From DASUKM01 sp036278735 (lineage in GTDB: Bacteria > Acidobacteriota > Vicinamibacteria > Vicinamibacterales > 2-12-FULL-66-21), in the NCBI GenBank assembly GCA_036278735.1, contig DASUKM010000002.1, forward strand, positions 1 to 64,000: a stretch of 64,000 nucleotides of DNA, read 5' to 3'. The stretch's first letter is position 1, and every line of letters begins with the position of its first letter. This document shows, piece by piece, positions 16,263 through 22,831 of the stretch. The notes under the pieces are model-generated. The model was not told where the DNA came from, did no database searches, and worked only from the letters and a program-made list of their open reading frames with translations. A program made the position numbers and the translations under genes.

Positions 16263-17710
16263 GCCTGCCACCCCTGCCGGATCCGCTCCCACACGTCCTG
16301 CGCGCGCGCGGCGGCCGCCTCCGTCGTGCGGATTCGCGCCGGCCATGTGCGCGCGAAACCCTCCGACGCCCATTTGCGCGTCGCGTCGATCCCCATCTTG
16401 CTGCCGTACGCCGGCAGGTCCGTCGCATCCTCGAGATCGTCCATCGGCCCGCGCGTGAACTGGATGTCGCGCTCGGGGTCGATGTGCGTGCCGACGATCC
16501 AGGCCACTTGCGCCTCGTCCTGCACATCGACGTCGCGGTCGACCACGACAATGGTCTTCGAGAACATCAACTGGCCGAGCCCCCAGAACGCGTTCATGAT
16601 CTTGCGCGCATGCCCCGGGTACCGCTTGTCGATCGACACGATCACCAGATTATGGAAGATGCCGGCCGCCGGAAAGTGCATGTCGACGATTTCCGGAAGC
16701 GTCTTCCTGATGAGCGGCAGGAACACGCGTTCGCTCGCCTTTCCGAGGTAATAGTCTTCCATCGGCGGCACCCCCACGACGGTCGTGTGATAGATGGGAC
16801 GCTTGCGCCGCGTGAGGCAGGTCAGATGGAAGACGGGAAAGTCCGCGGCGTGCGAGTAGAAGCCTGTGTGATCGCCAAACGGTCCTTCGCGCCGCCGCTC
16901 GCCGGGCGCCACGTAGCCCTCGAGGACGTATTGGGCGTTGGCGGGCACCTCCATGTCGATCGTGACGCACTTGACGAGATCCACCCGCTCGCGTCGAAGA
17001 AAGCCGGCCAGCATCAACTCGTCGAGCCCTTCCGGCATCGGGGCGGTCGCCGCATACGTCAGTGCGGGATCGGGACCAATGGCCACCGCCACGTCGAGGC
17101 GGCGGCCGAGCCGTTCGGCTACGCGATGGTGCTGCGCGCCTCCCTTGTGGCGCTGCCAGTGCATGCCGGTCGTGCGCCCGTCGAACACCTGCATCCGGTA
17201 CGTGCCGATGTTGCGGACGCCGGTCTCCGGGTCTTTCGTGAACACGAGCGGCAGCGTGATGTAGCGGCCGCCGTCTTCCGGCCAGCAGCGCAGGATTGGG
17301 ATCTCGTCGAGCGTCCCCTGCTTCTGCACGACCTCCTGGCTCGGCGCGTCCCTGACCGTCCGTGGCATCAGGTCGCGCAGCCGGTTCACCGCGGGCAGCA
17401 TCTTGAGGGCGTCGAGCATGCCCGACGGTATCTTGGGCGTGGCCAGTTCGTCGATCTCGCGCGCGAGATCGTCGAGCGTCTCGACGCCGAGCGCCATGCA
17501 CATCCGTCGAAGCGAGCCGAACAGGTTGGTCGCGACGGGCACGTCGAAGCCGGTGGGGCGCTCGAACAGCAGCGCGGGGCCACCGCCGGACGATTTCGAC
17601 ACGCGGTCGGTGACCGCGCAGATCTCCAGGTCCGGATTGGCGGGCTCGCCCACACGCGCCAGCTCCCGGGCGCGGTCGAGCGCCGCGATGAACGCGTTGA
17701 GATCCGTCAC
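16259..17710 (-). CDS. UbiD-family decarboxylase (menaquinone branch)
   Basis: This 483-residue prFMN-dependent decarboxylase would remove the carboxyl group of the prenylated naphthoate (role sometimes called MqnL), working with the UbiX-like cofactor maker downstream. Family features include KSSGGGPALLFE at the N-terminus, the DEIPILRCWPEDGGRYITLP block and MHWQRHKGGAQH. The active-site region GERRREGPFGDHTGFYS is also present. The start is a GTG at 17710 overlapping the Gfo/Idh stop (GTGA). An open frame continues upstream but is out of register with family N-termini. Context makes the menaquinone role more likely than ubiquinone. Confidence 0.92.
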   Translation of the reverse strand: MTDLNAFIAALDRARELARVGEPANPDLEICAVTDRVSKSSGGGPALLFERPTGFDVPVATNLFGSLRRMCMALGVETLDDLAREIDELATPKIPSGMLDALKMLPAVNRLRDLMPRTVRDAPSQEVVQKQGTLDEIPILRCWPEDGGRYITLPLVFTKDPETGVRNIGTYRMQVFDGRTTGMHWQRHKGGAQHHRVAERLGRRLDVAVAIGPDPALTYAATAPMPEGLDELMLAGFLRRERVDLVKCVTIDMEVPANAQYVLEGYVAPGERRREGPFGDHTGFYSHAADFPVFHLTCLTRRKRPIYHTTVVGVPPMEDYYLGKASERVFLPLIRKTLPEIVDMHFPAAGIFHNLVIVSIDKRYPGHARKIMNAFWGLGQLMFSKTIVVVDRDVDVQDEAQVAWIVGTHIDPERDIQFTRGPMDDLEDATDLPAYGSKMGIDATRKWASEGFARTWPARIRTTEAAAARAQDVWERIRQGWQA

Positions 17711-18645
17711 ACGCTCTCCATCCGGTCCGCAATCGCCTGCGCGAGGGCCAGGGCGCGCCGCCCGTCGGCCCCCGTGACGAGCGGCGGTCTTCGGTCGCGG
17801 ATCGCCGTCACGAAGTCCTCCAGCTCGCACGCGAGCGGCTCGCGGTGCGCGATCGGCAGCGGCCCGCCTTCGATCGCCGGACGCGCGCCGTCGCGCCGCA
17901 GCCGCCATCCCTCGACTTCCTGCTCGGCATAGTCGATCGACAGATAGGCGTCGGGCTGGAAGAACCGGATTTTCCGGACGCGCTCCCGGCTGATCCGGCT
18001 CGCCGTGACGTTGGCGATGCACCCGGTCGCGAAGCGCAGCCGCGCGTTCGCAATGTCGTAGCGCCCGGTCAGCACGGCCACCCCGACCGCTTCGATGGCC
18101 GTGACGTCTGAACGTACCAGCGCCAGAATGACGTCCAGGTCGTGAATCATCAGGTCGAACACCACGTCGATATCGAGGCTGCGGTCGGGGAAGGCGCCGA
18201 GACGGTGCACCTCGATGAACCGGGGAGCGGTCACCAGCGGCAGCACCGCCGCCACCGCCGGATTGTACCGCTCGGTGTGCCCAACGGCGAGCACGGCGCC
18301 GGAGGCAGCCGCGGCGGCCAGCAGGCCATCGGCTTCGGCGACCGATCGCGCCAGGGGCTTCTCGACGAGCACCGCCGTGCCCCGTTCCAGAAACGGACGG
18401 GCGACCTCCGCGTGCTGTTCGGTCGGGACGGCAATGGTCACCGCGTCCACCTGCCCCAGCAAGTCCCGGTAATCGGCCATCGCGCGGGCGCCGGTCGCCT
18501 CCGCCGACGCTGCCGCGCGGTCGGGTACCGTATCGACGACGGCCACGAGCTCGGCGAGCGGCGAGGCCGCCAGCAGCCGTGCGTGATGGCGTCCGAGGTG
18601 CCCGACGCCAATCACCGCGATCCGGACGCGACCGTCAGCGGTCAT
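17707..18645 (-). CDS. Gfo/Idh/MocA-family oxidoreductase
   Basis: This 312-residue NAD(P)-dependent sugar-type dehydrogenase has the Rossmann motif VIGVGHLGRHHARLL, the EKP motif in LVEKPLARS and a C-terminal dimerisation beta-sheet domain. It overlaps lpxI by 4 bp (ATGA) and the ubiD-like gene by 4 bp. The order lpxA - lpxI - Gfo/Idh is found in several Gram-negative lineages, so it probably acts on a nucleotide sugar for lipid A or LPS. A GnnA-like role (UDP-GlcNAc 3-dehydrogenase) is one possibility, but no GnnB-type aminotransferase is adjacent. Substrate unknown. Confidence 0.88.
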   Translation of the reverse strand: MTADGRVRIAVIGVGHLGRHHARLLAASPLAELVAVVDTVPDRAAASAEATGARAMADYRDLLGQVDAVTIAVPTEQHAEVARPFLERGTAVLVEKPLARSVAEADGLLAAAAASGAVLAVGHTERYNPAVAAVLPLVTAPRFIEVHRLGAFPDRSLDIDVVFDLMIHDLDVILALVRSDVTAIEAVGVAVLTGRYDIANARLRFATGCIANVTASRISRERVRKIRFFQPDAYLSIDYAEQEVEGWRLRRDGARPAIEGGPLPIAHREPLACELEDFVTAIRDRRPPLVTGADGRRALALAQAIADRMESV

Positions 18646-19499
18646 GCCGCTCCGCTCCGCTTCGCATGATCTCCTTCCTCATGACCTCTCCTGCCCACGA
18701 CGGCGATGCCCGCCGCGTCGGCCGCCTCGACGAACGCGGCGCCGTCGACGACCAGGGTGCGTCCGGCGTCGATCGACAGCGCGGTCGCCCCGGCGCGACG
18801 CATCGCCTCGATCGTCGCGACGCCGACGACCGGCACGTCGAATCGCATGTCCTGATTCGGCTTCGCCACCTTGACGACGCAGGCGCCGGGGCCGGCGAGG
18901 TCGCCGGCGCGCGCGATCATCGCGTCGGTCCCCTCCATCGCCTCGACGGCCACGATGGCGCGCTGCTTCACGACGACCGCCTGGCCGATGTCGAGGCCGG
19001 CGACCGCATCCGCGATGCGGTATCCGAAGCTGAAGTCCTCGGCCTCGGCCGCCGACGGCGGCCGGCGCGTGAGCGTCCCTTCGCGCGCGAGCAGCGGCGC
19101 GAGGAACGCCGTCGAATCGAGCAGCTCGATCCCTTCGCCGCGCAGCACCTCGGCAACGGCCGAGATCAACGCATCGGTGTTGCGCGCCTTGAGCTTCGTG
19201 AGGACCGAGAGCAGCGTCAGGTCGGGGATGATGCCGGAGAAGATCCTGGCGTGCTTCACCTGGCCGGCCATGATGGCCTGGGCGATGCCGGCCGCCCGGA
19301 AAAGCTTGATACACTTGCCGAGCTGCCCGAGCGACACCCAGTGCAGATCCGCCCCGGCGTCGCGCGCCGCCTCTTCCAGCTCCGGAAAGGCCTCTTCCCT
19401 GACCGCCACGACCGTGACGTCGTGCCCGATGCGGCGTGCGCCCTGGAGCGCGAGAAAGGGGAACCGGCCATTGCCGGCGATGATGCCTATGCGGGACAC
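18642..19499 (-). CDS. lpxI: UDP-2,3-diacylglucosamine pyrophosphatase (LpxI)
   Basis: LpxI hydrolyses UDP-2,3-diacylglucosamine to lipid X in lipid A synthesis, replacing the unrelated LpxH. The 285-residue protein starts RIGIIAGNGRFPFLAL, the LpxI (DUF1009) signature. It carries GQVKHARIFSG, DSTAFLAPLL, FGYRIADAVAGLDIGQ and the strongly conserved VVKVAKPNQDMRFDVPVVG (19 residues). It is the first gene of the long minus-strand run to menG, transcribed from the 57-bp gap it shares divergently with the lipoprotein gene. lpxB is not beside it. Confidence 0.94.
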   Translation of the reverse strand: MSRIGIIAGNGRFPFLALQGARRIGHDVTVVAVREEAFPELEEAARDAGADLHWVSLGQLGKCIKLFRAAGIAQAIMAGQVKHARIFSGIIPDLTLLSVLTKLKARNTDALISAVAEVLRGEGIELLDSTAFLAPLLAREGTLTRRPPSAAEAEDFSFGYRIADAVAGLDIGQAVVVKQRAIVAVEAMEGTDAMIARAGDLAGPGACVVKVAKPNQDMRFDVPVVGVATIEAMRRAGATALSIDAGRTLVVDGAAFVEAADAAGIAVVGRRGHEEGDHAKRSGAA

Positions 19500-19556
19500 C
19501 GGTGAACCGTCATGCGATGCGCGCGCGGAGCGTTTAGTCTATCCTAAGGAGTACAC

Positions 19557-19973
19557 ATGCGTCGATTCCTCGCCCGCGGGGCGGTTCTGGCCACCGTGCT
19601 CGTCTTCGCGGCCGGGTGCGGGAGCAGCATCCTGTCTCAGATTCCCACCGCGCCCGTCCAGACGATCACCCAGACCTTCACCGGCACGCTGACGCCGAGC
19701 GGCGGCGAGACACACCCGTTCACCGCAACCAACGCCGGAGCGATCACCGCCACGCTCAGCGCCGTCGGCAGCGGAACCGCGGTCACGATGGGATTGAGTA
19801 TCGGCACCTGGGACGGCGCCGCGTGCCACATCGTGGTCGCCAACGACCAGGCGGTCGCCGGATCCAGCCTCGGGGGCAATGCGTCATCGGCGGGAAACTA
19901 CTGCGTGCGGCTGTACGACGTGGGAACCTTGACGGGCCCGACGGCCTACACGGTCGTCGTCGTCCATCCGTAG
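19557..19973 (+). CDS. Small predicted lipoprotein
   Basis: This 138-residue exported protein has a signal peptide ending in the lipobox VFAAGC, with Cys21 the lipidation site. The mature part is Thr/Ser/Gly-rich. It reads as a small beta-sandwich: FTGTLTPSGGETHPFTATNAG, then AVTMGLSIGTWDG, then YCVRLYDVGTLTGPTAYTVVV. This resembles bacterial pre-peptidase C-terminal (PPC)-like beta domains, but I am not certain. A clear AAGGAG ribosome-binding site precedes the ATG. It is a lone plus-strand gene between lpxI and fabZ-lpxA, which normally neighbour each other, so it looks like an insertion into the lipid A cluster. Function unknown. Confidence 0.8.
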   Translation: MRRFLARGAVLATVLVFAAGCGSSILSQIPTAPVQTITQTFTGTLTPSGGETHPFTATNAGAITATLSAVGSGTAVTMGLSIGTWDGAACHIVVANDQAVAGSSLGGNASSAGNYCVRLYDVGTLTGPTAYTVVVVHP

Positions 19974-20045
19974 GCTTTAGGCTTTAGGCTTTGGGCTTTG
20001 GGCTTTGGGCTTTGGGAAAGCCCAAGCCTAACGTCTAAAGCCTAC
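19970..20045. terminator. Bidirectional hairpin/GGCTTT repeat between convergent genes
   Basis: The outer arms GTAGGCTTTAG (19970-19980) and CTAAAGCCTAC (20035-20045) are exact inverted repeats. They contain the stop codons of both convergent genes (lipoprotein and fabZ-lpxA). Inside are 7-bp GGCTTTA/GGCTTTG tandem repeats and a compact hairpin GGGCTTT-GGG-AAAGCCC. It probably serves as a two-way terminator, although no strong T-run follows. Confidence 0.55.
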
Positions 20046-21298
20046 TCTTCTACCATTTCCTCGAGACGGCGGCTCGGGCGGCGAAGGCCGACGCCGCGTT
20101 TCGATGTCCGGATGAACTCGACCAGATACCGGACCTCCTCGCACTGCAGCGAACGGTCGCGCTCGATCTGCGCGAGGGCGCGGCTGGTGTTCGAGTGCAG
20201 GAGATGGCGGAAGGCGCGGTGCAGCCGGGCGATGATGTCCTGGGGAAAGCCGCGGCGCCGCAGCCCGATGGTATTGATGCCGTAGATCCGCGCGCGGTTG
20301 CCAACCGACTTGACGAAGGGCAGCGCGTCCTTGGTGACGACGGAGTACCCGCCGATGAAGGCATGGCGCCCGACGCGGCAGAACTGGTGCACGCCGGAGA
20401 ACGCGCCGACGTTGGCATAGTCGTCGACCGACACGTGGCCGGCCAGCGTCGCGCCGTTGCCGAAGATCGTCTCGTGGCCCACGTGGCAGTCGTGAGCGAT
20501 GTGCGTGTAGGCCATCAGCAGATTGTGATCGCCGATGCGCGTCACGCCGCCGCCGCCCGCCGTGCCGCGATGGATCGTGACGAATTCGCGAATCACGTTG
20601 CGGTCGCCGATCACCACACGGGTCGCCTCGCCGCCGAACTTCAGGTCCTGCGGGATCAGCCCGATCGAGACCATCGGGAAGATCTCGTTGCCGTCGCCGA
20701 TCTCGGTCCAGCCGTCGAGCACGGTGGACGCGCCGATCTGGCAGTCGCGGCCAATCCGCACGTGTTCCCCGATGCTGACGTACGGCCCGATCACGGTGCC
20801 CGGGCCGAGCTGGGCGGCGTCGTGCACCAGGGCCGTCGGATGCACCTGCACCCCCGCGCGCCGGCTCGCCGGAGCGGTCGTCACGCCCAGGACGAGGTCC
20901 GCTTCGGCAACGATGGCGTCGCCGTTGTAGGCCACGGCGTGCACGCGGGCCAGATTGCGGCGGCGCGACCCGAGCGTGACCTCGAGCCGCAGCCGGTCGC
21001 CCGGGACCACCTGACGCCGGAACTTCGCATCATCGACGCCGCGAAGCCAGACCCGCTCGGCCGCGCCGTCTCCCTGCGAGAGGAGGATGGTCGCGACCTG
21101 AGCGAGGGTTTCGATCATCAGGACGCCTGGCATCAGCGGCGCCCCGGGAAAGTGCCCCTGGAAGAAATCCTCGTTCACCGTCACGTTCTTCACCGCGACG
21201 AGACGGCGGCCCGACTCGTGTTCGGTGACCGCGTCGACCAGCGGCGACGGGTAGCGGTAACACAACCGCTCGAGCGCGTCAGAAACGTTGATGGACAC
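20042..21298 (-). CDS. FabZ-LpxA fusion (hydroxyacyl-ACP dehydratase / UDP-GlcNAc acyltransferase)
   Basis: One 418-residue frame carries two complete enzymes. Residues 1-145 are FabZ: YRYPSPLVDAV, then GHFPGAPLMPGVLMIETLAQ with catalytic His49 and Glu63. Residues 150-418 are LpxA: left-handed beta-helix hexapeptides from VHPTALVHDAAQLGPGTVIG, catalytic His269 in THIAHDCHVG, and a C-terminal helical domain. FabZ dehydrates 3-hydroxyacyl-ACP for fatty-acid synthesis; LpxA uses the same substrate to start lipid A. The two enzymes compete for one pool, so a fusion would fix their ratio. The start is a GTG at 21298. No stop, frameshift or internal ribosome site is evident between the domains. lpxD is absent from this cluster. 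Confidence 0.93.
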   Translation of the reverse strand: MSINVSDALERLCYRYPSPLVDAVTEHESGRRLVAVKNVTVNEDFFQGHFPGAPLMPGVLMIETLAQVATILLSQGDGAAERVWLRGVDDAKFRRQVVPGDRLRLEVTLGSRRRNLARVHAVAYNGDAIVAEADLVLGVTTAPASRRAGVQVHPTALVHDAAQLGPGTVIGPYVSIGEHVRIGRDCQIGASTVLDGWTEIGDGNEIFPMVSIGLIPQDLKFGGEATRVVIGDRNVIREFVTIHRGTAGGGGVTRIGDHNLLMAYTHIAHDCHVGHETIFGNGATLAGHVSVDDYANVGAFSGVHQFCRVGRHAFIGGYSVVTKDALPFVKSVGNRARIYGINTIGLRRRGFPQDIIARLHRAFRHLLHSNTSRALAQIERDRSLQCEEVRYLVEFIRTSKRGVGLRRPSRRLEEMVEE

Positions 21299-21333
21299 AG
21301 GGGTGTCGAGTCTATCAGGGTTGCGCCGGCGGT

Positions 21334-21984
21334 CTACTGCTTGGGGGTCCCCGGCGCCGCGCCGTCGAGCCGCTTGATCACGTCCTGGGAGATGTCGAGG
21401 CCGGGTTCGGCCCACGCGATGCCGGCATCCCGAATGCTGAAGACGGCGAGCAGTCCCTTCTCGGTGGCGACCTGCTCGATGATGGGCATCAGCTTCTTCT
21501 GGAAGTCGGCCTGCAGCTCGTTCTGCATGTCGTTCAATTCCGCCTGCGCGCTCTGCTGCGAGAACTGGATGTCGCGCTGCAGCTTGTCGATGTCCTTCGT
21601 CAGTTGATCGCGCGCCGCGTCGCTGAGCACGGTCCCGCCCGTGTTCAACTTGCTCTGCAACGTCGTGAGCTGCTTGTTCTTCTCGCCGATCTCCCCCACT
21701 TTCTTGTCGTTCAGGTCCTTCAGCTTCTTCGACGCTTCCTTCCCGGCCGCCGACGAGCTGGCGATTTCCTGCAGATCCACGTAGGCGATCTTGGCGCCCT
21801 GCGGGAACGGCCGAGGCGGTTGGGGCGCGGCCTGCGGAGGGGTCGCCGGCGCCTGCGGGGCGGGTTTCGCGGGCGTCTGCGCCGGAGGCGTTTGTGGGGC
21901 CGGCGTCGTCTGTGCGAACCCGGGTATGGCCGCCATGGTGAACGCCGCGGCGGCCGTCACGATCATCAGTTTCAACGGTCTCAT
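21334..21984 (-). CDS. Skp/OmpH-family periplasmic chaperone, copy 2
   Basis: This exported protein of about 216 residues has a signal peptide (MRPLKLMIVTAAAAFTMAA), a Pro/Ala-rich linker and an OmpH core starting IAYVDLQEI. A long charged coiled-coil hairpin follows and returns in a hydrophobic C-terminal strand (GLLAVFSIRDAGIAW). Skp chaperones outer-membrane proteins across the periplasm to BamA. It is the second of two tandem copies downstream of bamA. I chose the ATG at 21984; a GTG two codons earlier is possible. Confidence 0.88.
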   Translation of the reverse strand: MRPLKLMIVTAAAAFTMAAIPGFAQTTPAPQTPPAQTPAKPAPQAPATPPQAAPQPPRPFPQGAKIAYVDLQEIASSSAAGKEASKKLKDLNDKKVGEIGEKNKQLTTLQSKLNTGGTVLSDAARDQLTKDIDKLQRDIQFSQQSAQAELNDMQNELQADFQKKLMPIIEQVATEKGLLAVFSIRDAGIAWAEPGLDISQDVIKRLDGAAPGTPKQ

Positions 21985-22072
21985 GAACACAATGCCCTTT
22001 CGTCAATCCACGTTCGACCGACTGCGGTTCTCCGTCGCTGTCCCCGTCTATACGCCGGCGGGGCGCCGTGCG

Positions 22073-22735
22073 CTACTGCCCGGTGCCGGCGCCTGTCGCC
22101 CGATCCAGCCGCGCCGTCACTTCTTTGGTGAGGTCGAGGCCCGGATCGGCCCAGAGCAGGCCGGCGTCCCTCACGCTGAAGACCATCAGGAGTCCCTTCT
22201 CGGTGCCCACCTGCTCGACGATCGGCATCAGCTTCTTCTGAAACGTCGCCTGCACCTCGTTCTGCAGATCGGTCAGCTCCGCCTGCGCGTTCTGCTGCGC
22301 GAACTGCAGCTCGCGCTGCCCCTGCTCAATCTGGTGCTGGAGGTCGCGGCGTGCCGTGGCGCTCAGGACCGACCCGCCGGTGTTCAGCTTCGTCTGGAGC
22401 GCCTGAAGCGCCTTGTTCTTCTCGGTGATGGCGGCGGTTTCCTTCTCGCGCAGCGCGTTGACCTTCGCGAGCGCCGCCTTCCCGGCTTCCGACGTGCTGA
22501 ATACCGTCTGGACGTCGACGTAGGCGTACTTGGCGCCCACAGGGAACGGCTTTGGCTGCGCGGCCGGCGCCGGTGCGACCGGCGGCTTGGCCGCGGGCTT
22601 CGGCGCGGCCGGCTGCTGCCCGGCCGGCGTCTGCGCGGGCCGCTGCCCGGCAGGCGTCTGGGCCATGACCGGCATCCCGAGCCCCACCATCGCCGCGAGC
22701 GCGGCCGCACACGTCAATTCAGATCCTGCCAACAT
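22073..22735 (-). CDS. Skp/OmpH-family periplasmic chaperone, copy 1
   Basis: This 220-residue protein has the same layout as the following gene: signal peptide, repeated AQTPAGQ(R/Q)P segments, KYAYVDVQTVFSTSEAG core start, long coiled coil and GLLMVFSVRDAGLLWADPGLDLT end. The two copies share many exact stretches, such as LNTGG(S/T)VLS, QAELTDLQNE-like and QKKLMPI, so they arose by tandem duplication. The repeat-built linkers have diverged. It follows bamA with a 96-bp gap. Confidence 0.88.
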   Translation of the reverse strand: MLAGSELTCAAALAAMVGLGMPVMAQTPAGQRPAQTPAGQQPAAPKPAAKPPVAPAPAAQPKPFPVGAKYAYVDVQTVFSTSEAGKAALAKVNALREKETAAITEKNKALQALQTKLNTGGSVLSATARRDLQHQIEQGQRELQFAQQNAQAELTDLQNEVQATFQKKLMPIVEQVGTEKGLLMVFSVRDAGLLWADPGLDLTKEVTARLDRATGAGTGQ

Positions 22736-22831
22736 GCTCTTCAGTCCTCCACTACTTCCCTTCGCGCCTGATGGCGCGAACCCCGCCGAAGCGCCTGTGG
22801 CGAAGGCGGGCGCACGCCGCCTCCCGCGCCG

